DNA of 64,000 bases from Azoamicus ciliaticola (GTDB lineage Bacteria > Pseudomonadota > Gammaproteobacteria > UBA6186 > Azoamicaceae): contig NZ_LR794158.1 in the NCBI RefSeq assembly GCF_902860225.1, positions 62,001 to 126,000 on the forward strand, read 5' to 3'. Position numbers and translations under genes: made by a program. Of this stretch, positions 1 through 8,084 are shown piece after piece; position 1 is the first letter of the stretch, and every line of letters starts with the position of its first letter. The notes under the pieces are model-generated. The model saw nothing but the letters and a program-made list of their open reading frames with translations. It was not told the DNA's origin and searched no databases.

Positions 1-1266
1 ATTATTGGAGTTTTATTTGTTAAGTTGTCTGATACAAAAATAATGCGTGCGTTGTATAAAAGTTTTTTATTATCAGCTTTTTTTTCATTAGTTTTTATAT
101 TTTTTTTTATTAAATTTTATATTGGATTTAATTCTGTTTTTAATTTTTCATCCATTAAGTTAACAGGTTTTAATATTTTTTGTTGTTCTATCGTTGGAAT
201 TGTTTTAACATTTTTTTTAATTTTAGTTACTGAATATTATACTTCCACAAGTTTTTACCCAGTTAGAAATATTGCTAGTGCATCCACAAAAGGACATGCT
301 CCAAATATAATTCAAGGGTTAGCTTTTTCTATGGAATCTACTGCTTTACCAGTATTTTTTGTAATATTAGCAATTTTGATTTCTTATAGTATAGGTGGGA
401 TTATAGGTGTTTCTCTTTCTGCAGCTAGTATGGTTTCTTTATCTGGTATAATTGTAACATTAGATGCGTATGGTCCTGTAACAGATAATGCTGGAGGAAT
501 AGCAGAAATGGCAAATATGAATCATGAAGTTAGAATTATAACTGATAATTTAGATGCTGTTGGTAATACAACAAAAGCAATTACAAAAGGTTATGCTATA
601 GGCTCTGCTGGATTAGGGTCTTTAGTTTTATTTATTACTTATACTAAAGATTTAGAATATTATTTTCCTAATTATGATTTACTTTTTTCTTTAAAAGATC
701 CATTTGTAATAGTGGGGTTATTTTTTGGAGGAATTATACCGTATTTATTTTCTGCTTTTAGTATTAGGGCTGTTGGATATGCAGCTGGCAAAGTTGTTGA
801 TGAAGTAAGATATCAATTTCTTAATGTTCCAGGTATAATGCAAGGTTCTGTTAGACCAGATTATGAAAAAGTTATAGATTTATTAACTAAAGCTTCTATA
901 TCTGAAATGGTTTTACCAGCTACTTTTCCAGTTATATTTCCTGTTTTATTTTATTTGTTTATATATTTTATTTTCGGACAGATTAATGCATTTGTTGCTT
1001 TAGGGTCTATGATTTTAGGTATTATTATAATTGGTATATTTTTAGCAATATCTATGACATCTGGTGGCGGGGCTTGGGATAATGCAAAAAAATATATAGA
1101 AGATGGTAATTTTGGTGGCAAAGGTTCTTTTGCACATCAAGCAGCTGTTACTGGTGATATGGTTGGAGATCCGTATAAAGATACAGCAGGTCCAGCTATA
1201 AATCCTTTAATAAAAGTTGTTAGTATTATTTCGTTATTATTAATAGTTATATGTTCTAAGGTATGA
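1..1266 (+). CDS. hppA: K+-insensitive proton-pumping pyrophosphatase, 3' part
   Basis: Membrane-bound H+-pyrophosphatase, which couples pyrophosphate hydrolysis to proton export across the inner membrane. The reading frame is open to the left edge of the window, so the gene starts upstream; 421 codons are present, against roughly 660-700 residues for the family. Family hallmarks seen here are the TDNAGGIAEM segment, the GNTTKA motif at 562-579, the C-terminal SGGGAWDNAKKYIE and GDPYKDTAGPAINPL motifs, and many hydrophobic helices. Lys (codon 574-576) in GNTTKA, where the K+-dependent subfamily has Ala, marks the K+-insensitive class. miaA starts within its stop codon (ATGA overlap), so the two are probably co-transcribed. 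The TTG at 25 is an internal Leu codon, not a start. Confidence 0.93.
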   Translation: MIGVLFVKLSDTKIMRALYKSFLLSAFFSLVFIFFFIKFYIGFNSVFNFSSIKLTGFNIFCCSIVGIVLTFFLILVTEYYTSTSFYPVRNIASASTKGHAPNIIQGLAFSMESTALPVFFVILAILISYSIGGIIGVSLSAASMVSLSGIIVTLDAYGPVTDNAGGIAEMANMNHEVRIITDNLDAVGNTTKAITKGYAIGSAGLGSLVLFITYTKDLEYYFPNYDLLFSLKDPFVIVGLFFGGIIPYLFSAFSIRAVGYAAGKVVDEVRYQFLNVPGIMQGSVRPDYEKVIDLLTKASISEMVLPATFPVIFPVLFYLFIYFIFGQINAFVALGSMILGIIIIGIFLAISMTSGGGAWDNAKKYIEDGNFGGKGSFAHQAAVTGDMVGDPYKDTAGPAINPLIKVVSIISLLLIVICSKV

Positions 1267-2054
1267 ATAATAAATTTTTATTTTTTTTACTTGGACCTAC
1301 GTGTGTTGGAAAAACTAATTTATCCTTAAAATTATTTAATTATTTTCCATTAGAAATTATAAATATTGATTCTAGCATGATTTATAAATTTATGGATATT
1401 GGAACTGGAAAGCCATGTATTGACGTAAGAAATAAATTTCGACATCATTTAATAGATATAAAAAATCCAATGGACTCTTATTCTGTTTGGGACTTTTGTT
1501 TTGATTCTTTTAATATTATTATTGATTGTTTAAATAGGTATAAGATTCCTTTATTTGTTGGAGGAACAATGATGTATGCTTGGTATTTGCAATTTTTTTT
1601 AAAATCTTTAAATGAAGATTTTTTTTTAAATTATAAATTAACTTCCAAAATTTATTCTTTTTATAAAAAAATAAAGTTTAAAATTTCTTTTGTTAATATT
1701 TTTTTATTACCATTTAATAAAAATGTTTTTTATTGTAAAATAAAAGATAGAGTTTGGAACATGTTAGATTGTGGTTTTTTGAACGAAGTTATTTTTTTGA
1801 AATCTGAGTTTGATATAAATTTAAATTTAAATTTCAATTCTTTTAAATCTATCGGATATAAAGATTTATTATTTTATTTAAATGGTAAAATGAATTTTAT
1901 TGATGCAGTTGATTCTATTATTAAAGCTACTTTTAGATTAGCCGATAATCAATTGAAATGGACAAAAAAGTTTAGTAATAATTCATTTTTTATTGAAAAT
2001 AAAGAGCGGTTTTTTTTAAAAGAATGTGTTAAAATTATTAATTTGTATGTATAG
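1263..2054 (+). CDS. miaA: tRNA dimethylallyltransferase (short form)
   Basis: Transfers a dimethylallyl group from DMAPP to A37 of tRNAs that read codons beginning with U. Visible motifs are the P-loop GPTCVGKT (residues 11-18), DSSMIYK and DIGTGKP (substrate/tRNA site), HHLIDI, VGGTMMY, KSIGYKD and a C-terminal RLADNQLKWTKK. At 263 residues it is shorter than the usual ~310; the missing part lies mostly in the middle tRNA-binding insertion. The ATG overlaps the hppA stop by 4 nt. In many gammaproteobacteria miaA is followed by hfq and hflX before hflK; both are absent here. The protein is Phe/Leu-rich, like other plus-strand products in this window. Confidence 0.92.
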   Translation: MNNKFLFFLLGPTCVGKTNLSLKLFNYFPLEIINIDSSMIYKFMDIGTGKPCIDVRNKFRHHLIDIKNPMDSYSVWDFCFDSFNIIIDCLNRYKIPLFVGGTMMYAWYLQFFLKSLNEDFFLNYKLTSKIYSFYKKIKFKISFVNIFLLPFNKNVFYCKIKDRVWNMLDCGFLNEVIFLKSEFDINLNLNFNSFKSIGYKDLLFYLNGKMNFIDAVDSIIKATFRLADNQLKWTKKFSNNSFFIENKERFFLKECVKIINLYV

Positions 2055-2075
2055 CTTTTATTAAGGTTAATTTTT

Positions 2076-3023
2076 ATGGTTTTTAAATATTTTAATTTTA
2101 ATTTTTTAAGGTTTTTTCCTTATAATTATAAATATTTTATAGTAGGGCTTTTTATTATTATTTTTTTTATTTATTTTATTATTGGTTTTTATATAGTAAA
2201 GCCTGCTGAGCAAGCTGTTGTTACTAGACTTGGTAAATATAATCGTATTACCGAACAGGGTCCAAATTGGATACCATTTTTTATTGAAAAAAAACAGATA
2301 ATTAACACAGAAAAGTTAGAAAGAAGTAGCCATTATGGGTCTTATATGTTAACTAAAGATGAAAATATAATAACTGCAGAAATAGAAGTTCAGTATAGAA
2401 TAAGTGATGTTGAAAAGTATCTTTTTAATTTAGTTGAACCAGATAAAAGTTTGAAAGAAGCAGCTGATAGTGCTTTAAGACAAGTCGTCGGTTATTCTGA
2501 TTTAGATTTTTTAATGACTTTGGGGAAAGAACAAATTGCGTCTGAAATTCATGAACAATTACAACATATATTAGATTCTTATAATTCTGGAATTTATGTT
2601 GCTGTTGTTGCTTTAAAAGATGTTAGAATACCAAATGATATAAAGAATTCATTTGATGATGTAATAAAAGCTCAAGAAGAAAAGGAACAATTAAAACATC
2701 AAGCAGAATCTTTTGCAAACAAAGTCATACCTGAAGCAAAGGGTGAGGCAGCTAGAATACTGGAAACAGCAAATGCTTATAAACAAGAAGTTATTTTTAT
2801 AGCAGAAGGTGATGTTATAAAATTTAAATTGATTTTAGCTGAATATAAAAATGCACCAGAGGTAACTCGTATTAGACTTTATTTAGATACGCTTGAAACA
2901 GTTTTTTCAAGAACTAGTAAAGTTTTAGTAGATTTAAGTGGTAATAATATAATTTATTTACCTATAGATAAATTTTTACATCAAGCCGGCGACAGTACTT
3001 TTTTTACAAATAAAAGTAAATAA
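2076..3023 (+). CDS. hflK: HflK, FtsH-associated membrane protein
   Basis: SPFH/band-7 family subunit that forms, with HflC, a large cap around the FtsH membrane protease and modulates its access to membrane substrates. There is one N-terminal membrane helix (about residues 20-42), then the band-7 domain starting VKPAEQAVVTRLGKY and a coiled-coil region around AQEEKEQLKHQAESFANKV. The charged C-terminal domain ends at residue 315; the long Gly-rich N-terminal tail of E. coli HflK (about 420 residues) is missing. hflC follows after 13 nt, so the pair is clearly an operon. ftsH is not in this window. Confidence 0.93.
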   Translation: MVFKYFNFNFLRFFPYNYKYFIVGLFIIIFFIYFIIGFYIVKPAEQAVVTRLGKYNRITEQGPNWIPFFIEKKQIINTEKLERSSHYGSYMLTKDENIITAEIEVQYRISDVEKYLFNLVEPDKSLKEAADSALRQVVGYSDLDFLMTLGKEQIASEIHEQLQHILDSYNSGIYVAVVALKDVRIPNDIKNSFDDVIKAQEEKEQLKHQAESFANKVIPEAKGEAARILETANAYKQEVIFIAEGDVIKFKLILAEYKNAPEVTRIRLYLDTLETVFSRTSKVLVDLSGNNIIYLPIDKFLHQAGDSTFFTNKSK

Positions 3024-3036
3024 ATGAGGTATATTT

Positions 3037-3909
3037 ATGAGAGTTTTGTATATTATATTTTTTTTATTATTTTTAATATTAACCCCATATTCTTTCTTTA
3101 CTGTTTATGAAACTGATAAAGCTTTGGTTGAGTTTTTAGGTAAACTTAAAATTGATAAATCTATTAATTCTACTAAAGTTTATAATCCTGGGTTACATTT
3201 TAAGATTCCAATGCTTGAAGAAGTCAAACCTTTTGACATGAGATTGAAAGTTTTAGATTCTCAATTTTCTAGGATTACAACTAAAGAAAAAAAAGACGTT
3301 TTAGTAGATTTTTATGTTTTGTGGCAAATAGATGATTTAGCTTTATATTACACAAGAACTGGTGGACAAAGAAATAAAGCTGAACAGTTGTTAAGACAAA
3401 AAATTTTAGCTGATTTAAAGGCAGAATTTGGTAGACATACTATTCAAGAAGTTGTTTATGGTGAAAGATTAGAATTAATGTTTAAGCTTAGAGAAGAGAT
3501 AGAGAGCACTACAAAAAATATCGGAATATCCGTTATAGATGTTAGAATAAAACGTATAGATTTACCAGATGAGGTAAGAGATTCTGTTTATAATAGAATG
3601 CGTGCAGAAAGGGAAAGAGTGGCTAGTGAAATAAGAGCTAATGGTAGAGCTGACGCAGCTAGAATTCATGCATGGGCTGAAAAAGAAAAAAGAATTATAG
3701 TTGCTCATGCTTTAAGAGATGCAAAAAAAATAAAAGGTGATGGTGATGCTGTTGTTACTAAAATGTATGCTGAAGCATTTAATCTAGATAAAGAATTTTA
3801 TTCTTTTTATAGAAGTTTAGATGCGTATAAAAATTCTTTTTCTAATAAATCTGATATTATCATTCTGTCTTTAGATAGTGAATTTTTCAAATTTTTTAAA
3901 AAATATTGA
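3037..3909 (+). CDS. hflC: HflC, FtsH-associated membrane protein
   Basis: Partner of HflK in the FtsH regulatory cap. An N-terminal hydrophobic anchor (residues 3-20) is followed by the band-7 domain; conserved segments include VYNPGLHFKIPMLEEVKPFD, DFYVLWQIDD, VIDVRIKRIDLPDEV and the helical RMRAERERVASEIRANGRA stretch, then an FYRSLDAYKNSF-like C-terminus. The length of 290 residues is close to the family norm of ~330. The start follows a GAGG Shine-Dalgarno motif ('aatgaggtat'). The stop TGA at 3907-3909 lies only 4 nt before the efp start. Confidence 0.93.
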   Translation: MRVLYIIFFLLFLILTPYSFFTVYETDKALVEFLGKLKIDKSINSTKVYNPGLHFKIPMLEEVKPFDMRLKVLDSQFSRITTKEKKDVLVDFYVLWQIDDLALYYTRTGGQRNKAEQLLRQKILADLKAEFGRHTIQEVVYGERLELMFKLREEIESTTKNIGISVIDVRIKRIDLPDEVRDSVYNRMRAERERVASEIRANGRADAARIHAWAEKEKRIIVAHALRDAKKIKGDGDAVVTKMYAEAFNLDKEFYSFYRSLDAYKNSFSNKSDIIILSLDSEFFKFFKKY

Positions 3910-3913
3910 ATTT

Positions 3914-4480
3914 ATGATTTTTTTTAAAAGTAAAGATTTTAAAGTTGGGTTAAAGATTGAGATTAACGATGAGCCTTTTATTATAGTTGAAAATGAATTT
4001 GTTAATCCAGGAAAAGGACAAGCCTTTAATAGATTAAAATTAAAAAGTTTTATTACAGGGTTAGTTATAAGAAAAACGGTTAAATTGGGAGAAAAATTAA
4101 AATCTACTGATTTATTTGAGTTGAAAGTTAAATATTTATATTTTGATAGTAATTCCTATCATTTTATGAATGAAGATTCGTTTGAATATTATGATGTTTC
4201 TTTAGATATAATTGGTGAAACTAAAAACTGGTTAAAGGAAGGTTGCTTTTGTTTTATTGTTTTTTTGAATGATAAAATAGTTTATGTAAAACCGTCGAAA
4301 TTTTCAGAATTATCTGTTTTAGAATGTGAAGACGTTAATAGTGCTTCAGTTGTATCCAAAAATTCTAAAAATGCAATTTTAGAGACTGGTGTTAATATAA
4401 AAGTTCCTTTATTTGTAAAAGTTAATGATATAGTTAAAGTTGATACAGAAGAGAAAAGTTATATATCTAGAGTTAATTAG
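3914..4480 (+). CDS. efp: Translation elongation factor P
   Basis: EF-P relieves ribosomes stalled at polyproline stretches. The start at 3914 gives 188 residues, exactly the length of the E. coli protein; an upstream ATG at 3878 inside hflC is rejected because the homologous N-terminus (KSKDFKVGLKIEINDEPF) begins here. Domain I carries the NPGKGQAF loop with the modifiable lysine, so EpmA/EpmB-type beta-lysylation is possible; those enzymes are not in this window. Domain III keeps VKVPLFVKVNDIVKVDT and ends YISRVN. It sits tightly between hflC (4 nt) and tsaE (2 nt), so it is probably in the same transcript. Confidence 0.96.
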   Translation: MIFFKSKDFKVGLKIEINDEPFIIVENEFVNPGKGQAFNRLKLKSFITGLVIRKTVKLGEKLKSTDLFELKVKYLYFDSNSYHFMNEDSFEYYDVSLDIIGETKNWLKEGCFCFIVFLNDKIVYVKPSKFSELSVLECEDVNSASVVSKNSKNAILETGVNIKVPLFVKVNDIVKVDTEEKSYISRVN

Positions 4481-4482
4481 AT

Positions 4483-4935
4483 ATGTTTAGCGCCATTTTT
4501 TTTTTTAATAATTATATGTCTTTTAATAAATTTAGTATTATTTTATCTAGATGTTATTTATTTAATACCATTATTTTTTTAGTTGGTGATTTTGGAATTG
4601 GTAAAACTTTTTTTTCTAAAGGTTTTTTAGGTAACATCTTAGATTATAATTATAATATTAGTAGTTCAAGCTTTTCTAAGGTTAATGTTTTTTTTTTAAA
4701 TGATGTGTGTTTTTATCATAGTGATTTTTATGATTTCATTTCTTTTGAAGATGCTTATTCAAAGCTCTCTACATGTTTAGATGAAAAAAAAAAATTTTTA
4801 TTAGTAGAATGGGGTGAAAAATTATTGCAAAAAATTATGCCTGATTTGTGTGTATATATATATGTTTATACTTTTTCATCTCGGATTATTATTATTAAAT
4901 CTAAACATATTGATGTTTTAAAGTTGTTTTTATGA
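4483..4935 (+). CDS. tsaE: TsaE, ATPase of the t6A37 tRNA modification complex
   Basis: P-loop ATPase that works with TsaB and TsaD to place the threonylcarbamoyl group on A37 of ANN-decoding tRNAs. The Walker A motif is GDFGIGKT (about residues 35-42), the conserved HSDFYD replaces the usual HxDxYR, and LVEWGEKL matches the conserved VEWP region. The length of 150 residues is typical. It overlaps apbC by 4 nt (ATGA). In E. coli tsaE lies in the amiB-mutL-miaA-hfq neighbourhood, so this block looks like a condensed version of that region. TsaB, TsaC and TsaD are not in the window. Confidence 0.88.
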   Translation: MFSAIFFFNNYMSFNKFSIILSRCYLFNTIIFLVGDFGIGKTFFSKGFLGNILDYNYNISSSSFSKVNVFFLNDVCFYHSDFYDFISFEDAYSKLSTCLDEKKKFLLVEWGEKLLQKIMPDLCVYIYVYTFSSRIIIIKSKHIDVLKLFL

Positions 4936-5681
4936 ATATCAAATCTATTATTGGAGTTATGTCGTGTAAAGGTGGTGTTGGAAAAAGTACTATATCTGTT
5001 AATTTAGCTGTAACATTGGCTTATTTTTTTAATAAAAAAGTGGGGTTATTTGATGCTGATTTATATGGTCCAAATCATCCAAGATTATTAGGTGTGTGTG
5101 ATACATATGAGTTTGATTTAAATAATAAATTTTTACAACCTGTCTCAAAATATAATTTAAGTTCTATGTCTTTTGGTTATTTTTTAAATAAAAATTCCTC
5201 TGTTTTATTAAGAGGGCCGATGATTAGTAATACTATTAAATATTTATTTGATAATACAATTTGGGGAGATTTAGATATTTTAATTATTGATTTTCCACCA
5301 GGAACAGGAGATATTTATTTAAGTTTATTAAGGGATATTAATTTTGCTTATATGATTTTGATAACCATGCCTAATTTAACATCGATAGATGATATACGAA
5401 AGTCTATTTTTATGTTAAAAAAATTTAATATTGATATAAAAATTCTTATAGAAAATATGAAATTTTTTTTGTGTAATAATTGTTATAAAGTAAATCATAT
5501 TTATGGTAATAGTGAGTTTGGTAAAAATATAGCTGATGAATTTTTTATAAAAAATTTTTTTGAATTACCGTTGTTAATGGATTTAAGTGAAGCTTCAAAT
5601 TTTGGAATACCTTTTGTTTTAAGCGAATTTTGTTCAAAAAAAAATTTAGATTTATTTTTAGAAATTGCTAAGATTTTTTAA
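4932..5681 (+). CDS. apbC: Iron-sulfur cluster carrier ATPase, Mrp/ApbC family
   Basis: Mrp/NBP35-type ParA-fold ATPase that carries or helps insert Fe-S clusters. Seen here: the deviant Walker A SCKGGVGKST (residues 11-20), DADLYGPNHPRLLG, IIDFPPGTGD, and the bridging-cluster motif CNNC in the segment ENMKFFLCNNC. The N-terminal MIP18-like (DUF59) domain found in E. coli Mrp is missing, so the protein is 249 residues instead of ~370. Its likely clients in this window include the Rieske protein of the bc1 complex and the radical-SAM enzyme RlmN. It converges with truB, and the two coding regions overlap by 4 nt at their 3' ends. Confidence 0.92.
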   Translation: MNIKSIIGVMSCKGGVGKSTISVNLAVTLAYFFNKKVGLFDADLYGPNHPRLLGVCDTYEFDLNNKFLQPVSKYNLSSMSFGYFLNKNSSVLLRGPMISNTIKYLFDNTIWGDLDILIIDFPPGTGDIYLSLLRDINFAYMILITMPNLTSIDDIRKSIFMLKKFNIDIKILIENMKFFLCNNCYKVNHIYGNSEFGKNIADEFFIKNFFELPLLMDLSEASNFGIPFVLSEFCSKKNLDLFLEIAKIF

Positions 5682-6340
5682 TTAACTTTTTCATTATTTA
5701 TTATGTCTTTATAATTGTATGAATTTAAAATTGTGTATTTTTTGATTGATAAACGTGTTATTTTTAATGTACAGATTGGAGCTTTAATACATTCGCTTAA
5801 CTCATTTATTATTGATCTTATATATATTCCATGTTTGCATGTTACTGTAATTATTAATATTTTTTTATTAATTTCAATCAATTTTATTTTATTAATTTTA
5901 TTTTCTTTGTTTTTAATTTTCATTTTAATGTCTAATCGTGCAAATTTATATAAGTTTGTTCCATTGTGTTTTATTGAAGAAAATAAATGAGGTTTATGAT
6001 ATTTATTTTTTTGTATAATTTTTAATTCATGTTTTATTTTATTTTTTTGTATTTTTTTCGTATTTTTTTCGTAAAAAATAATTTTTCCATCTAAATCATC
6101 TGTTATAGATTTAATGCCTATTATTGCAATTACAATGTATTTTTTTTCATAATTTATTATTTTTGAAGCCAATTTTGTTTTTTTACCTACACATATTATT
6201 AACAGTCCTGAAGCATATGGATCTAATGTACCACAATGGCCTATTTTATTAATTTTAAATTTTTTTTTAAGTAGTTGTATTATTTTATTTGATGTTATAT
6301 ATTCCGATTTATTTATCAAAATTAAGTCATTTTTTTTCAT
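5678..6340 (-). CDS. truB: tRNA pseudouridine-55 synthase, catalytic core only
   Basis: Makes pseudouridine at U55 in the T-loop of tRNAs. The catalytic Asp is in GHCGTLDPYASGLL (about residues 35-48), followed by the conserved KKYIVIAIIG strand, DLDG, and the YIRSIINEL helix. At 220 residues it stops before the C-terminal PUA domain (E. coli 314 residues). It is translated after rbfA with a 14-nt overlap, keeping the rbfA-truB pair of the classical nusA-infB-rbfA-truB operon; nusA and infB lie some 16 kb away here. The protein is rich in Lys, Asn and Ile, like other minus-strand products. Confidence 0.93.
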   Translation of the reverse strand: MKKNDLILINKSEYITSNKIIQLLKKKFKINKIGHCGTLDPYASGLLIICVGKKTKLASKIINYEKKYIVIAIIGIKSITDDLDGKIIFYEKNTKKIQKNKIKHELKIIQKNKYHKPHLFSSIKHNGTNLYKFARLDIKMKIKNKENKINKIKLIEINKKILIITVTCKHGIYIRSIINELSECIKAPICTLKITRLSIKKYTILNSYNYKDIINNEKVN

Positions 6341-6650
6341 TTATTTTCTGTATAATTAGTTCGTATTCTGTTGTTTTATCTAGGTGAAATTCTATTTCTG
6401 GTATTGTGTGATTTTTAATTTTTGTAGTAAGTGCATGTTTGATTTTTTTTTTATTTATATTTAGCATTTTTATTATTTCTTTTTCATTTTTTAAGCTTGA
6501 TATGTATATTTTAGAATTTAAGCCATTTTTTGTTGTATCAACTGATGTAACTGTTATTAAGTTGTTATTTTCTATATTTATTAATTCTTTTATTATCGTT
6601 GATATTAATTTTTGTAGTAGTTTATTTTTTTTGTTTGATATTTTATTCAT
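6327..6650 (-). CDS. rbfA: Ribosome-binding factor A
   Basis: Small KH-fold protein that binds immature 30S subunits and helps form the 5' helix of 16S rRNA. It has 107 residues. Family features are the N-terminal helix with LLQKLISTIIKEL, the ITVTSVDTTKNGLNSKIYIS strand-turn region, and the C-terminal HTIPEIEFHLDKTTEYELII segment matching the RxxPELxFxxDxSxxxxxxI signature. It lies directly upstream of truB and overlaps it by 14 nt. Its start is about 60 nt from the divergent rsmI gene. Confidence 0.9.
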   Translation of the reverse strand: MNKISNKKNKLLQKLISTIIKELINIENNNLITVTSVDTTKNGLNSKIYISSLKNEKEIIKMLNINKKKIKHALTTKIKNHTIPEIEFHLDKTTEYELIIQKINEKK

Positions 6651-6709
6651 TTTTTTAATTTTAATTTTATTAAATTTTTTTTTTAATTATAAGTGAGTTT
6701 TTGTAAATT

Positions 6710-7528
6710 ATGTATTTTTTAAAAGGTATATTATATGTTGTCGGGTGTCCTATAGGTAACTTTTTTGATTTTTCTAATAGAGCTATTTTTATTTTAAAAA
6801 AAGTTGATTTCATAATAGCTGAAGATTCTAGAAAAATAGGATTTTTAATTTCTTTTTTTAAATTTAAAAATAAAATTTTAGTCTTGAATGTTGAAAATGA
6901 GACAAATGTCTGTTCAGATTTAATCAAATATATTAAAAATGGATTTTCAGCCGCATTAGTATCTGATTCTGGCACACCATGTGTTAGTGATCCTGGGCAG
7001 TTTTTAATTAATAGTGCTTATTCTAATAATATAAAGGTTGTAGCCATACCTGGATCATCTGTCGTATCTACTGTTGTTTCTATTTGTTCGTTTAATGTTA
7101 ATAGATTTATTTTTGAAGGTTTTTTACCTAAAAAAAAAATTTATAAAGAAATTTTTTTATTTAAATTAATTTATGAATGTAGAACTTGCATATTTTTTGA
7201 ATCTGGTTCTCGTCTTTTGGAAACTTTAATTTTATTTAAATCAATTTTTGATTCTGAAAGATTGGTTTTTATAGCTAAAGATTTGACTAAAAAATTTGAA
7301 TTTATTTTTTATTTTAAATTATCTGAGTTTACCGTTGAGTTTTTTGAATCTAATAATTTTTTAGACAAAGGTGAATTTGTTATTTTATTATCTTCTTTTG
7401 ATTCGAATTCGTTAATTAATAAAAATAATAATTGTAGTTTTTTATTCAAGTTATTAAATAATGATTCTTTTTTATTAAATATTGTTTTATCGTCTTCTTT
7501 TAACGTTAGTAATTATTTGTTTTTTTAA
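6710..7528 (+). CDS. rsmI: 16S rRNA (cytidine-1402-2'-O)-methyltransferase
   Basis: Methylates the 2'-OH of C1402 in the 16S rRNA decoding centre. It has the tetrapyrrole-methylase (SAM-dependent) fold: LYVVGCPIGNFFDFSNRA at the N-terminus, VDFIIAEDSRK, the SAM loop ALVSDSGTPCVSDPG (about residues 82-96), and VAIPGSSVVSTVVSICSF. The length of 272 residues is slightly below the usual ~285, and the C-terminal part is poorly conserved and Phe/Ser-rich. It stands alone between the divergent rbfA-truB pair and groES. Confidence 0.92.
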   Translation: MYFLKGILYVVGCPIGNFFDFSNRAIFILKKVDFIIAEDSRKIGFLISFFKFKNKILVLNVENETNVCSDLIKYIKNGFSAALVSDSGTPCVSDPGQFLINSAYSNNIKVVAIPGSSVVSTVVSICSFNVNRFIFEGFLPKKKIYKEIFLFKLIYECRTCIFFESGSRLLETLILFKSIFDSERLVFIAKDLTKKFEFIFYFKLSEFTVEFFESNNFLDKGEFVILLSSFDSNSLINKNNNCSFLFKLLNNDSFLLNIVLSSSFNVSNYLFF

Positions 7529-7714
7529 TTGTTATTTTGCATATTTTTTCTTTACATAATTTTTTTTTATAAAAAAATAATATTTCAATGTTTTTTTGTA
7601 AAATTATTTTTGTATTTTTTGTATTTTTCATTATTTTAATTGATTTTTTTTCGGTATTTTTCATGTTTTTTATATATTTTATTATTGTTTTCATTTTATT
7701 TTTATTTTTTTGGA

Positions 7715-7744
7715 CTTGATTAATATTAAAATGACTACACATAT
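7715..7744 (+). promoter_or_regulatory. Possible sigma-32-like heat-shock promoter of groES-groEL
   Basis: CTTGATT at 7715-7721 resembles the sigma-32 -35 element (CTTGAAA). CACATAT at 7738-7744 resembles the -10 element (CCCATNT), with one mismatch. The spacing is 16 nt, inside the known range. It lies 37 nt before the groES ATG and upstream of its GAGG ribosome-binding site (7767-7770). In such AT-rich DNA, chance matches are likely, and whether rpoH exists cannot be seen from here. Confidence 0.35.
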
Positions 7745-7780
7745 ATAGCAATAGTAAGTTTTTATTGAGGTAATTCTTTT

Positions 7781-8074
7781 ATGAATAATGATGTAGGAAT
7801 TCGTCCTTTATTTGATAGAGTTGTTATAAAACGCATTGATGAACGTACTACTGAGGGTGGTATAGTTATTCCTGAAACTGTTACTGATAAATCTCAAAGA
7901 GGGATAGTCGTGGCTGTTGGTCCAGGAAAAACTGTTGATGGTAAGATACAAAAAATGTCTTTAAAATGTAATGATCATGTTATTTTTGGCAAATATTCTG
8001 GTACCGATATTACTATTAAAGGTAAAGATTATTTAATTATAAAAGAAGATGAAGTTATAGCTATAATTGATTAA
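7781..8074 (+). CDS. groES: Co-chaperonin GroES
   Basis: Heptameric lid of the GroEL chaperonin. The 97 residues cover the whole family: [12 protein letters not shown] at the N-terminus, the mobile loop around [19 protein letters not shown] with the GroEL-contacting Ile-Val-Ile, [12 protein letters not shown], and the C-terminal [21 protein letters not shown] ribosome-binding site precedes the ATG at a normal distance. groEL starts 10 nt after its stop, so the pair forms the standard groE operon. Base composition is less extreme than in neighbouring genes, as expected for a highly expressed, constrained gene. Confidence 0.98.
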   Translation: MNNDVGIRPLFDRVVIKRIDERTTEGGIVIPETVTDKSQRGIVVAVGPGKTVDGKIQKMSLKCNDHVIFGKYSGTDITIKGKDYLIIKEDEVIAIID

Positions 8075-8084
8075 GGGGTTAAAA

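Noticed and set aside
25..27. TTG at 25 as the start codon of the first gene
   Set aside because: The frame is open to base 1 and the protein lacks the first ~40% of the pyrophosphatase family, so the start is outside the window.
7506..7751. 81-codon minus-strand open frame between rsmI and groES
   Set aside because: Composed of Lys/Asn/Ile/Thr low-complexity sequence produced by the T-rich plus strand, overlaps the end of rsmI and the possible groES promoter, and shows no family motif or ribosome-binding site.
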